A DNA stretch of 53,240 bases from Candidatus Woesearchaeota archaeon. GTDB taxonomy: Archaea; Nanobdellota; Nanobdellia; Woesearchaeales; SKGA01. The translations under genes and the position numbers were made by a program. Below, in pieces: positions 41,886-49,468 of this stretch (positions are counted from its first letter, which is position 1; each line of letters starts with the position of its first letter). Where the stretch lies: the NCBI GenBank assembly GCA_021734105.1, contig JAIPJP010000005.1, forward strand, positions 1 to 53,240, in the 5' to 3' direction. Under the pieces are notes generated by a model. It made no database searches. It was not told the DNA's origin and saw nothing but the letters and a program-made list of their open reading frames with translations.

Positions 41886-42371
41886 TTACTCGTCTGCAAG
41901 TTCTTTATCGTAGTTACCTGCGTTAATTTCTGAGATAAGCTCTGAAGATTTCTTACCATTAATTGTAACGCCCATACTTCTACATGTGCCAAGAATTTCT
42001 TTCACGCGCATTTTTTGGTTTTTACCCGTAACCGCACCTTCTTTCATTCGCGTAATTTTTTTCACTTGTTCAAGTGTGAGGTCTCCCACATAATCAGATT
42101 GAGGTGTGCCACTAGCTTTCTTAATATCGAGTTCTTGCTTGATAAGAGCGGTTGCAGGCGGGGTTCCAATTTCAATTTCAAAAGACTTATCATTAGTTTC
42201 GATGATTACTTTTACAGGAACTTGCATGCCTGCAAAATCAGCAGTTTTTTTGTTAATCTCAGCAACAACTTGTCCGATATTAACTCCTTTTGGACCAAGA
42301 GCAGGTCCTAGTGGAGGTGCAGCACTCGCTTTACCGCCAACAATTAATGCATCTACAGTTTCTTTAGCCAT
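41886..42371 (-). CDS. rpl11: 50S ribosomal protein L11
   Basis: The 161 residues match archaeal L11: MAKETVDALIVGGKASAAPPLGPALGPKGVN start (first residues shown), GTPPATALIK, KEILGTCRSMGVTINGKKS, and an acidic end. It binds the GTPase-associated region of 23S rRNA. The usual neighbours (rpl1, rpl10, rpl12; secE, spt5) are absent here. It has an unusually long leader with a repeat ORF (42386-42538) and is flanked by two structured RNAs. Confidence 0.97.
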   Translation of the reverse strand: MAKETVDALIVGGKASAAPPLGPALGPKGVNIGQVVAEINKKTADFAGMQVPVKVIIETNDKSFEIEIGTPPATALIKQELDIKKASGTPQSDYVGDLTLEQVKKITRMKEGAVTGKNQKMRVKEILGTCRSMGVTINGKKSSELISEINAGNYDKELADE

Positions 42372-42385
42372 TTTTTATTGCCTCA

Positions 42386-42538
42386 TTAAAAGGTGGCTGA
42401 AGTTCGAAAATCTTTGATTTTTGTTTTTTCAGCTAAATTGTTAATTGCTGAAGTTCGAAAATCTTTGATTTTTGTTTTTTCAGCTAAATTGTTAATTGCT
42501 GAAGTTCGAAAATCTTTGATTTTCGTTTCTTTAGCCAT
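42386..42538 (-). CDS. 50-aa repeat ORF upstream of rpl11 (candidate leader peptide)
   Basis: From ATG 42538 the frame runs MAKETKIKDFRTSAINNLAE and so on, and ends TSATF-stop at 42386, 14 nt before the rpl11 ATG. The 17-residue unit KIKDFRTSAINNLAEKT occurs twice, plus a third partial unit. The first five residues (MAKET) and the preceding ATAAAAAA are the same as at the rpl11 start, so the ORF arose by duplicating that start. TGAGG after its stop codon could serve rpl11. It could be a leader peptide, a duplication by-product or untranslated. Confidence 0.5.
   Translation of the reverse strand: MAKETKIKDFRTSAINNLAEKTKIKDFRTSAINNLAEKTKIKDFRTSATF
42396..42532. repeat. 51-bp tandem repeat, 2.7 copies
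   Basis: Units start at 42396, 42447 and 42498; the first two are identical over 51 bp and the third differs slightly and ends in the MAKET region. The period is 17 codons, so expansion or contraction keeps the frame. It is not a CRISPR array: units touch and there are no spacers. Confidence 0.9.
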
Positions 42539-42755
42539 TTTTTTATCATCTGCCAACGAATGTTAGGCGTCATTGTGTGTTTTGCTTTGCTCAACAGCAC
42601 GTAAAAACCTATTTCATAGCTTATTGTTTTTTTTGGCGAAATGGTTGAATAGAATACGTCTATTCCATACTTCACCGGTTGTTTCTCAGAACGAAACTCG
42701 TTCTGGATAGAGGATGCTTCAAACCTTGGTTTTTAGCGACCCCGTGTTTATGGTA
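42539..42755 (-). promoter_or_regulatory. Structured leader upstream of the repeat ORF and rpl11
   Basis: If transcription starts near 42755, about 26 nt after the TATA at 42777-42785 on the minus strand, the leader is about 217 nt before the repeat ORF. It contains a perfect hairpin CAGAACGA-AAC-TCGTTCTG (42687-42705) and a GAATAG/CTATTC hairpin near 42640-42665. A 63-codon frame (42484-42675, GTG start) also crosses it but looks non-coding. Confidence 0.45.
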
Positions 42756-42776
42756 GTAGGAAGGAGTGAACAGGGG

Positions 42777-42785
42777 TTTATAAAA
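42777..42785. promoter_or_regulatory. Near-palindromic TATA serving two directions
   Basis: TTTATAAAA is a TATA box on both strands. On the plus strand its centre is 26 nt before the first base of the predicted RNA at 42807. On the minus strand it points at the rpl11 leader. Confidence 0.5.
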
Positions 42786-42806
42786 GTACTTTTTTTATTT
42801 TTTATT

Positions 42807-42915
42807 GTGCTACGCAGACTTTTCGCGCCTTTGGCTTGGCGAAGCTTAATCATTTGTCGCAATAATTTCGCAGATTTGCGAAATACAACAAATTTATTTT
42901 TCTGCAAGGTAGCAC
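42807..42915 (+). ncRNA. Predicted three-way-junction RNA, locus F
   Basis: P1 is GTGCTAC+GCAGA (42807-42818) paired with TCTGC (42901-42905), bulged AAG (42906-42908) and GTAGCAC (42909-42915). P2 is CTT..CGCGCC-TTT-GGC..GCGAAG (42819-42844). P3 is ATTTGT (42852-42857)/ACAAAT (42888-42893), enclosing a perfect ATTTCGCA/TGCGAAAT (42865-42884). The TATA at 42777-42785 places the start exactly at 42807. The P1 bases differ from the other loci while pairing is kept. Confidence 0.65.
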
Positions 42916-42921
42916 TACGTA

Positions 42922-43647
42922 TTATTTCTTCTTAAGTATTTCTAGAATCTTTGGCGTTGCTGGTGTGTAGGTTGTTTTCTCGTTTGGCTTGTACATTGTT
43001 TTTATAGAATCAGTTGAGTTAGTTGTTGAAGTAGAGTTTAACTTTACGCCTGCAAGCGCGCTTTCAATATTGAAGTCCTGAGGCTTGGTTACTGTTGGTT
43101 GATACGTTGCCTTAATTTGCTCTTCTCGCTTTTGTACAACTTGTTGGATAACAGTATAGGTTTGATTAAGATTTTCTCGGACAAGCGGATTAAAGTCGTA
43201 ATCATTAGCCATTCGGTGGGCTTCGGTAATCGTGAAAAACCTGTTAGCATCATCAGGTGTCCAACTCGTTTTATACATCAAATTGTATAAATCATTTCGC
43301 GTATTATAACTTGTAGCCATGGAGAGCTCTTGTTGGCTAATTGCCTGATACGGTGTTTGTTTTTGATCAAGTAACTCGCGCGTCACGTTTTGTGTGACTT
43401 CTTCTAAACTTTGTATTTCTTCTTCAAGTGATGCTTTATTTTCTTTAGCAGAGGTTATGGACTCTTGCTCTTCTTCTCTATCATGGGTTGCTTCTTCAAG
43501 CAAGTTTCTTGTGACTTGGAGCTCAGCAAGGAGAGTTTTGAGTTCTTTTTCTTTTTGCTTAAGTTTAGCGAGGAGCTCGCGCTCTGCTTCTTCATATAAG
43601 CCAATTCTCATGCGAGAACTCGTTTTTGTTGGAGCTTTTTGAGGCAT
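42922..43647 (-). CDS. Coiled-coil protein of unknown function, 241 aa
   Basis: The N-terminal half (about 15-95) is a strong Glu/Lys/Leu coiled coil. The middle has aromatic helical segments (NDLYNLMYKTSWTPDDANRFF). The C-terminal third is Thr/Ser/Pro-rich and disordered before a short helix ILEILKKK. No family is recognised. Confidence 0.65.
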   Translation of the reverse strand: MPQKAPTKTSSRMRIGLYEEAERELLAKLKQKEKELKTLLAELQVTRNLLEEATHDREEEQESITSAKENKASLEEEIQSLEEVTQNVTRELLDQKQTPYQAISQQELSMATSYNTRNDLYNLMYKTSWTPDDANRFFTITEAHRMANDYDFNPLVRENLNQTYTVIQQVVQKREEQIKATYQPTVTKPQDFNIESALAGVKLNSTSTTNSTDSIKTMYKPNEKTTYTPATPKILEILKKK

Positions 43648-43753
43648 AGATTATTTTTATATATGCGCTAGTTAATTAATCTTTTGGCAGATGTGTTGTT
43701 GAGGATATTGCTGCGGAAGCTTTATTAATGAAGGATTGCTCTTAGGTGCTTAT

Positions 43754-44575
43754 ATGGATTATAAAGAAGAATGTCGCGCAATGTTAAAAGTTCTTACGGG
43801 AGCTTCTTATGTACTTTTCACTACTCGATGTAATGAATCAATTAAACTAGCCATGCAACTTGTGGCTGATCTTGGACGGCATATTGTGTTATACCAAGAA
43901 GAAGGCGGATGGTTAACGTATGAGAAATATATCAAGCAAGCAGGACTTGAAGGTTTAAAGATGATTACTGATGATGGACTTATTTATGAAAAAGAATTAA
44001 ACCAATATGACTATGATATAGTACTTTTACTTAACTCCATGCCAGGATATGCAGTAACTCATGATATGGCAAATATATATTCTCATTGTCTGAAAAATGA
44101 TATTTTTTTAGTGAATGATGTTTCAGGAAGCATAGGGAGCACTCACGCAAAATTTGGAGATGTTATTGTAGGTAGTTTTAACAAAGCAAAACCTGTTGAC
44201 CTTGGTCGAGGGGGATTTATTGCAACTAATGCTGTTGATTTATTTGCAAAAATAAAAACGCATCTTGAAGAAGAACCCGAAATGGATTATCAACAGCTTC
44301 ATCATAAACTAAAACATTTAGACCAACGTAGAAGCTTTCTTTTAGAACGAGCAAAGAAGGTAAAAGAAGATTTAATTGCTCATCATGTTGTTCATCAAGA
44401 AAAAGAAGGATTTAATGTTATTGTCCGTTTTGAAGATGATGCTGAAAAAGAAGAAATTATTTCTTATTGTGATAAAAATGAATTAGAATATACGATTTGT
44501 CCTAGAGAAATAAGAATTTTAGATGATGCAATAAGCATCGAAGTAAAACGATTAACAGGTCATAACGAGAACTAA
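43754..44575 (+). CDS. PLP-dependent aminotransferase-like fold type I protein
   Basis: From ATG 43754 the product has 273 residues. VNDVSGSIGS followed by GDVIVGSFNKAKPVDLGRGGFIAT resembles the PLP-lysine region of DegT/cysteine-desulfurase-like enzymes, with the Lys in FNKAK as candidate Schiff-base residue. At about 273 residues it is shorter than usual (about 370), so the small domain is trimmed. The reaction is unknown. The TTG 18 nt upstream is rejected; a TTTATTAATG TATA is near 43720. Confidence 0.65.
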   Translation: MDYKEECRAMLKVLTGASYVLFTTRCNESIKLAMQLVADLGRHIVLYQEEGGWLTYEKYIKQAGLEGLKMITDDGLIYEKELNQYDYDIVLLLNSMPGYAVTHDMANIYSHCLKNDIFLVNDVSGSIGSTHAKFGDVIVGSFNKAKPVDLGRGGFIATNAVDLFAKIKTHLEEEPEMDYQQLHHKLKHLDQRRSFLLERAKKVKEDLIAHHVVHQEKEGFNVIVRFEDDAEKEEIISYCDKNELEYTICPREIRILDDAISIEVKRLTGHNEN

Positions 44576-44765
44576 TTTTTTTCTATTTGTTATTTTGAAT
44601 ACGTATTCTTCTTAATTGTATTAGCACTTCAGTAATAATTTTCAGTTTACTATGTTCATACCGCAAATTTTACGGTTTTTTCTTAATAATACTTATGTAG
44701 TAACACACATCATAAAAAGTTATACAAAATAATTTTTCCAAATGAATAATTTGGAGGTCTTGCAA

Positions 44766-45080
44766 GTGAGCTTAGAACGACTCTGCAAATCAGCAAAACG
44801 AATAGATAAAATAGATGCAATAACAGGGCCACTTTCAGTAGCACTTTATCACTCAGGAAGCGAGGTACTTTATGGTATTGGTGTAGCGATGAGCGTTGCA
44901 GAAATTACGTTTCTTAAACTTCCTTGGCTAGCTAGTTATATGGTTCAAACAAAAGATGTGGTTGCGCCACTTTTTATCACGGCTAAAGAAGTTGTTTCTA
45001 ACTCTAACAAAATTTCGGGAATAATTGATGTTGTTCCTTTTTATTCAATGGTTATGAATTATAAAACAAGCGGAAGTTAA
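44766..45080 (+). CDS. Small hydrophobic protein of unknown function
   Basis: The GGAGGT at 44753-44758 sits 7 nt before GTG 44766, so this start is preferred over the ATG 24 nt upstream, whose own codons contain the Shine-Dalgarno. The product has 104 residues with helical, moderately hydrophobic segments (VALYHSGSEVLYGIGVAMSV, in part) but no clear topology. No family is recognised. Confidence 0.5.
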   Translation: MSLERLCKSAKRIDKIDAITGPLSVALYHSGSEVLYGIGVAMSVAEITFLKLPWLASYMVQTKDVVAPLFITAKEVVSNSNKISGIIDVVPFYSMVMNYKTSGS

Positions 45081-45095
45081 CAATTAGAGGTTAAT

Positions 45096-45764
45096 TTATG
45101 TTAAATTGTTTGGTATTGGCATGATGTATTTGATTCCTGTTGTGTTAGTTATTGAGTTATATCTTTGCAAATGCTTATTATTTTTGTAGGCGTAGAATAA
45201 AGGAATAACTTTTACTCTTCCAAAGCTTTCTGCAAGAAGTTTTAAACTTAACTTATTTGTTTCGTATGCATTCATTGCATTGGCAGCTGCAATTTCAAGA
45301 TTCTTTTTTGTAAGATCTGAATTTTTTATGTTATATGTTGTCTCTTCTTTATTTGCGAGTCTTTTTGAAAGAATATCTAGACTCATACTTTCTTCTATAA
45401 AATCGCTTTGGTTAATTACATTTTGTTCCACAAAATAAATCCCAATTCGAGGTCTATGAACTTCATATTTGTTTTTCATAATCTTCTTGAATTCAGTTTC
45501 TACTTCTCTTAGATTAAGTTGTAATAATGGATGAAGAAATTGCAACATCATCACTTGCGCAACATAATCAGGAATATCTGCTTTGAATCTTTTTAATTTG
45601 TAGTTAACTTGTTTACCAGTAAATTGTAATTTTTCTTCTATTGATTCTTTGTTTGGTTGAGAGAAAATATTCTTTTTTTTGAATCGATTTTCAATTTCTC
45701 TGAAAACTTCTTCTTGAATAATCTTTATTTCGGGACGCATTTTAGCGCTCATTTCTAATCTCAT
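45096..45764 (-). CDS. Basic helical protein of unknown function, 222 aa
   Basis: The protein is Lys-rich with a helical first half (EEVFREIENRFKKKNIF; a DIPDYVAQVMMLQFLHPLLQ helix, in part) and a beta/alpha second half (RPRIGIYFVEQNVINQ). TATA ATTATATAATCC (minus strand, about 45784-45797) is 26 nt before ATG 45764, so it is leaderless. No family is recognised. Confidence 0.6.
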   Translation of the reverse strand: MRLEMSAKMRPEIKIIQEEVFREIENRFKKKNIFSQPNKESIEEKLQFTGKQVNYKLKRFKADIPDYVAQVMMLQFLHPLLQLNLREVETEFKKIMKNKYEVHRPRIGIYFVEQNVINQSDFIEESMSLDILSKRLANKEETTYNIKNSDLTKKNLEIAAANAMNAYETNKLSLKLLAESFGRVKVIPLFYAYKNNKHLQRYNSITNTTGIKYIMPIPNNLT

Positions 45765-45857
45765 AAACTATTTATTCTTATTGGATTATATAATTCTTAC
45801 CGATACTTTTAAATAACAATCTCAGATAACCAATAGAACGGGTGTGAAGCTCTTTTT

Positions 45858-45928
45858 GCGCACATGGCCAAGTGGTAAGGCACCGGATTGCAGCTCCGGG
45901 ATCCCCAGTTCAAATCTGGGTGTGCGCT
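45858..45928 (+). tRNA. tRNA-Cys(GCA)
   Basis: Acceptor GCGCACA/TGTGCGC, anticodon stem CCGGA/TCCGG with loop TT-GCA-GC, short variable loop GATC and T arm CCCAG-TTCAAAT-CTGGG define tRNA-Cys. T45928 is the discriminator. There is no intron and no encoded CCA. A TATA CTTTTAAATAAC near 45807-45816 precedes it. Its 3' end is duplicated at 46004-46021. It is 146 nt before cysS. Confidence 0.95.
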
Positions 45929-46003
45929 TTGCTTAACCCATCTTTGAACTTTTCAGTTCATGCTTGAAAATGTTTCATTTTCAGCACCCCTTGTTCCTCT
46001 GGG

Positions 46004-46021
46004 AATCTGGGTGTGCGCTTT
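46004..46021 (+). repeat. 18-nt copy of the tRNA-Cys 3' end
   Basis: AATCTGGGTGTGCGCTTT is identical to 45913-45930, covering the T-arm/acceptor 3' half of tRNA-Cys. The 73 nt between copies contain TGAAC...GTTCA and TGAAAATG...CATTTTCA hairpins. Confidence 0.75.
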
Positions 46022-46073
46022 TATTCTCTTTTTAGGGTAATTTTTATAAATAAACTGATTAGTTTAATGTATT

Positions 46074-47546
46074 ATGGTTTTAAAGCTTTATAATTCACTC
46101 ACCAACAAACTCGAAGAATTTATTCCAGTTATTCCTGGAAAGGTCCGAATGTATAATTGCGGGCCGACTGTTTATAGCTATCAACATATAGGAAACTTCA
46201 GGGCTTTTGTTTTTGCAGATCTCCTTCGCAGAGTTTTCAAATACAAAGGATTTGAAGTTGTGCAAGTGATGAATATTACTGATGTTGGACATCTCACAGA
46301 TGATGGTGATGACGGTGAAGACAAGCTTGATGTTGCTGCAAGAAAAGAAAAAAAACATCCTTTAGAAATAGCACGTTTTTATACCGAACAATTCTTGGCT
46401 GATTGGAATGCGCTTCGATTACAAGACATTGAATTTCGACCAAAAGCAACGGAAACCATTACTGAAATAATTGAGTTAATTAGCGTTCTTTTAGAAAAAG
46501 GACATGCATATCAAGCAAGTGGAAATGTGTATTATGATGTGACTTCATTTCCAAATTATGGGAAACTTTCAGGAAATTCATTAGATAAATTGACTAAAAA
46601 TAGAGTTGCAAAAGATCCAAACAAAAAAAATGCGAATGATTTTGTTTTATGGTTTGGAGAATCAAAATATGAAAATCACATTCTAAAATGGGACAGTCCT
46701 TGGGGCGAAGGATATCCTGGATGGCACATGGAATGTTCTGCTATGAGTGCAAAATTTCTCACTGAAGCATTTGCTGATAAAAAGCTTTCTAAGACTCATT
46801 TTCAAACTATTGATATCCATACAGGAGGAGAAGATAATAAATTTCCTCATCATGAATGTGAAATTGCGCAAAGTGAAGGTGTTTTTGATAAACAGTATGT
46901 GCATTATTGGCTTCATCCAGCTTTTTTACAAGTTGAAGGTGGAAAGATGAGTAAATCTGCCGGAACTGTTTATTATGTTTTTGACTTAATTAAGGAAGGA
47001 TTTAGTTGGCGAGCAATTCGCTATTTATTATTATCTGCTCATTATCGACAAACACTTAATTTTACAAAAGAAGGGCTACAAGCAGCATCACAATCTTTAG
47101 CTCGAATAGATGACACGCTCAAAAAACTTCAAGCAGTTCGAAGTGAACAACCTTATAGCGAACAATTAGGAAAAGCAATAAATGTAATGAAACTTGTAAT
47201 CGAGCAAGAACTTGATAATGACCTTAATATTAGTGGCGCTTTAGGTGCTCTTTTTGAAGCAATAAAAATAATTAACAAAGCACTTGATGAAGGAATGGTT
47301 GGAGACGAACAAGCAAAAGAAATTCTTACAACAATGATGCATCTAGATGGGTTATTTGGTTTTTTACCGCCAGAGCTTTTAGATGATGATGAGGTTCCTG
47401 CTGAGGTGGCTGACTTATTATCTGAACGAGCAACTGCACGAAACAAAAAAGATTGGGGAACAAGCGATTCTCTTCGAGATGCGCTAAAAGAAAAGGGTTA
47501 CGAAGTTCGAGACACTCCCAGGGGTCAAGAACTAAGAAAACTCTGA
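46074..47546 (+). CDS. cysS: Cysteinyl-tRNA synthetase
   Basis: The 490 residues contain the class I signatures YQHIGNFRAF (HIGH) and GGKMSKSAGT (KMSKS), and zinc-ligand residues including YNCGPTVY and GWHMECSAMS. The C-terminal anticodon-binding helices end with a KDWGTSDSLRDALKEKGYEVRDT segment typical of CysRS. It charges tRNA-Cys, whose gene lies directly upstream. A TTTATAAATAA TATA (near 46045) precedes the ATG. Confidence 0.97.
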   Translation: MVLKLYNSLTNKLEEFIPVIPGKVRMYNCGPTVYSYQHIGNFRAFVFADLLRRVFKYKGFEVVQVMNITDVGHLTDDGDDGEDKLDVAARKEKKHPLEIARFYTEQFLADWNALRLQDIEFRPKATETITEIIELISVLLEKGHAYQASGNVYYDVTSFPNYGKLSGNSLDKLTKNRVAKDPNKKNANDFVLWFGESKYENHILKWDSPWGEGYPGWHMECSAMSAKFLTEAFADKKLSKTHFQTIDIHTGGEDNKFPHHECEIAQSEGVFDKQYVHYWLHPAFLQVEGGKMSKSAGTVYYVFDLIKEGFSWRAIRYLLLSAHYRQTLNFTKEGLQAASQSLARIDDTLKKLQAVRSEQPYSEQLGKAINVMKLVIEQELDNDLNISGALGALFEAIKIINKALDEGMVGDEQAKEILTTMMHLDGLFGFLPPELLDDDEVPAEVADLLSERATARNKKDWGTSDSLRDALKEKGYEVRDTPRGQELRKL

Positions 47547-47613
47547 TTTGGCTTTTTCCACGCAAATATTTATAAACTTTAACGAGCAATTTTTCTTTAG
47601 AGGTGAACTAAAA

Positions 47614-48063
47614 CTGACTAGAGGACAATCTTCTGTAGAATACTTGTTTATAGTAGCAGTAGCCTTGATGATGATTATTCCTGGAAGCGTTATTTTTTAT
47701 CGTTATTCTTCAGACTCACAAGCAGCTCTTGTAAGCACACAAATTTATCGCTCAGGAACAGAATTAATTGATACGGCTGATCTTATTTACTCTGTTGGCT
47801 CAAATTCTTGGCAAACCTTAGCATTATCTATCCCAACCGATGTTCATGAAATGCTCGTGTATAATGATACTTCAATGAGTGAATTGGTGTTGGTGTATGG
47901 TCCTTATAAATCTCACGCTGTTTTTTTTACTAGAATAACGCTTCTAAATGAAACAAGCAATGATTGCTCTGCTGGTTGCAGCATACCCATTACTGATGGT
48001 GTTAATGAAATTAGAGTGGAATCACATGCAAATGGAGTGGTGCGATACAAGGTTGTAGAATGA
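47614..48063 (+). CDS. Class III signal-peptide (pilin-like) protein, apparent CTG start
   Basis: The N-terminus TRGQSSVEYLFIVAVALMM is a class III signal peptide: cleavage before Q, QxSxEY, then a hydrophobic helix, as in archaeal type IV pilins processed by EppA-like peptidases. A beta-rich domain of about 120 residues follows. TATA ATTTATAAA (47568-47576) starts RNA near 47598, after the only in-frame ATG (47548). AGGTGA (47601-47606) is 7 nt before CTG 47614, the best start. The second pilin-like gene overlaps by 4 nt. Confidence 0.75.
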   Translation: MTRGQSSVEYLFIVAVALMMIIPGSVIFYRYSSDSQAALVSTQIYRSGTELIDTADLIYSVGSNSWQTLALSIPTDVHEMLVYNDTSMSELVLVYGPYKSHAVFFTRITLLNETSNDCSAGCSIPITDGVNEIRVESHANGVVRYKVVE

Positions 48064-48593
48064 AAACTGTAAAAAAAGGTCAATCCGCCTTAGAATTTGT
48101 TCTGTTAGTCTCATTCATGCTTCTAGTTTTTTTTGTCTTTTTTATTGTTATACAAGGTAAACTCTCAGATATTATCTCAACAAGAGATTATCAATATTTA
48201 GAAGAAGCGAATAATGCCATATTTACTGAATTTGAAATTGCTTGGGGAGTACATGCTGATTATTTTCGAACATTTACCATTCCTACCATTAGCGATAAAT
48301 TATACCTTATTGAAATGGGTGATCCTTATGAATTAACAACAAAATACGGGACTAAAGAATACGTTAATTTCTTATCCGAACCAGTAAAGGGTTCATTACA
48401 TCAAGGTGAGAATGATTTATATAAACTTGATGGAAACATACTCCTATCTGATGGCACACTTTATGAAAATCTTAGTTATGCAGGACTTTTCTTAAATGTT
48501 AATCCTGAAGCGTGTTATTTGGCTGATGCTAACTCGTCATGCGATACTCTTTCTTATAAATCAGACTGTCAAAGTCTTTTCGGGCTTTGCTGA
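48060..48593 (+). CDS. Second class III signal-peptide (pilin-like) protein
   Basis: The start MKTVKKGQSALEFVLLVSF is a class III signal peptide (KKGQSALEF), followed by a membrane helix. An extracellular domain of about 140 residues contains Cys near its C-terminus (CYLADANSSCDT...SDCQSLFGLC), which could form disulfides. It overlaps the previous gene by 4 nt. Both may assemble in a pilus-like or surface filament; no ATPase gene is nearby. Confidence 0.8.
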   Translation: MKTVKKGQSALEFVLLVSFMLLVFFVFFIVIQGKLSDIISTRDYQYLEEANNAIFTEFEIAWGVHADYFRTFTIPTISDKLYLIEMGDPYELTTKYGTKEYVNFLSEPVKGSLHQGENDLYKLDGNILLSDGTLYENLSYAGLFLNVNPEACYLADANSSCDTLSYKSDCQSLFGLC

Positions 48594-48649
48594 GTTTTTA
48601 TATCGTTAAGACATAATGATTTAAATAATACCTTTTCTTTTTACTCACT

Positions 48650-49051
48650 ATGAGAATAACACGAGTAACTATTGTCCGTGAAAAAAAACTCTCGCCAGAC
48701 ACCATTAACGATTTACTCATGCTCTTTGGAGAAAGTCTTGGTCTGTTTAGTATGCGAGATAAAGATAAGAGTTGCTATAGAATTTTTATAACGCTTATTA
48801 AAGCATTAAAGATGGATGTGGAACTCACCAGCGATGAACTTGCTTCTCAAACAGGACTAACGCGAGGAACGGTAATTCATCATCTGAATCGACTCATGGC
48901 AGCAGGTATTGTTGTTAATTATAAAAACAAATATTATATCGAACATAAAAATCTTAAAGCAATGGTAACATCGCTACGCGAAGGAATGAACGCTCTTCTT
49001 GACGACTTATCCATTGTTGCTGACAAAATAGATGATCGTTTAGATTTGTGA
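48650..49051 (+). CDS. Winged-helix transcriptional regulator
   Basis: The 133 residues contain a winged helix-turn-helix: LTSDELASQTGLTRGTVIHHL recognition helix (quoted in part), NRLMAAGIVV and a beta wing NYKNKYYIE, with a helical C-terminus for dimerisation. It resembles ArsR/TrmB/MarR-like regulators. A TATA-like ATTTAAATAATA lies near 48620-48630. It follows the pilin genes and could regulate them or itself. Confidence 0.85.
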   Translation: MRITRVTIVREKKLSPDTINDLLMLFGESLGLFSMRDKDKSCYRIFITLIKALKMDVELTSDELASQTGLTRGTVIHHLNRLMAAGIVVNYKNKYYIEHKNLKAMVTSLREGMNALLDDLSIVADKIDDRLDL

Positions 49052-49076
49052 GATTTCTTGGCTGTGCACATAACAT

Positions 49077-49219
49077 GGCTGTTGCCTTGAATTACAAACA
49101 AGAGTCGACGCGATTTGCCGCGAGGCATGCCCAAAAGTATTTTCTTGATTTTTGAGCATATGTAGCGAAACGACTTCTTTTTTTGCATTTGCAGAATGCA
49201 ATATATCTTCGCAACAGTC
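49077..49219 (-). ncRNA. Predicted three-way-junction RNA, locus E
   Basis: Read on the minus strand: GACTGTTGC (49219-49211) + GAA pairs with TTC, bulged AAG (49088-49086) and GCAACAGCC (49085-49077), one wobble. P2 is TTGCAT/ATGCAA (49201-49183). P3 is AGTCG/CGACT with CGC/GCG (about 49175-49103). Minus-strand GAAATATAAC (49250-49241) is centred 26 nt before 49219. The rest of the 417-bp gap 49052-49468 shows the glgP TATA and nothing else firm. Confidence 0.5.
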
Positions 49220-49438
49220 AGAAATGATTATATGCGTAAAGTTATATTTCTTTTTTTGTATTGTTTAGCACATCATGACCTTGAAGAACAATAAAGCATG
49301 CTGCATTTCGTAAATCAAAGGTTAAGAAATTTTCGCAGCTAGCAATAACTTTTTTGAGTGGAGCGAGAATAAACCTTTGTGCGTGTTGTAAACAATTTTT
49401 ACTTATTTTTAGTTACTACTCATTCTGAATCCACAATC

Positions 49439-49446
49439 CTTATAAA
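49439..49446 (+). promoter_or_regulatory. TATA box that sets the glucan phosphorylase start
   Basis: CTTATAAA is centred 26 nt before ATG 49469, so the message is leaderless and the longer frame from GTG 49379 is not used. Confidence 0.65.
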
Positions 49447-49468
49447 CAAAATTTCTCTCAAACAAAGC

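Noticed and set aside
42396-42532. Possible CRISPR array
   Set aside because: Units are directly tandem without spacers, only 2.7 copies, no cas genes.
42484-42675. 63-codon frame in the rpl11 leader
   Set aside because: GTG start without a ribosome site, and it overlaps the repeat ORF and leader hairpins.
44576-44741. Intergenic region after the PLP-fold gene
   Set aside because: Searched for the three-way-junction design and tRNA or C/D-box motifs; nothing convincing.
49379-49468. 30-codon extension of glucan phosphorylase
   Set aside because: The TATA box lies inside it, so it cannot be in the message.
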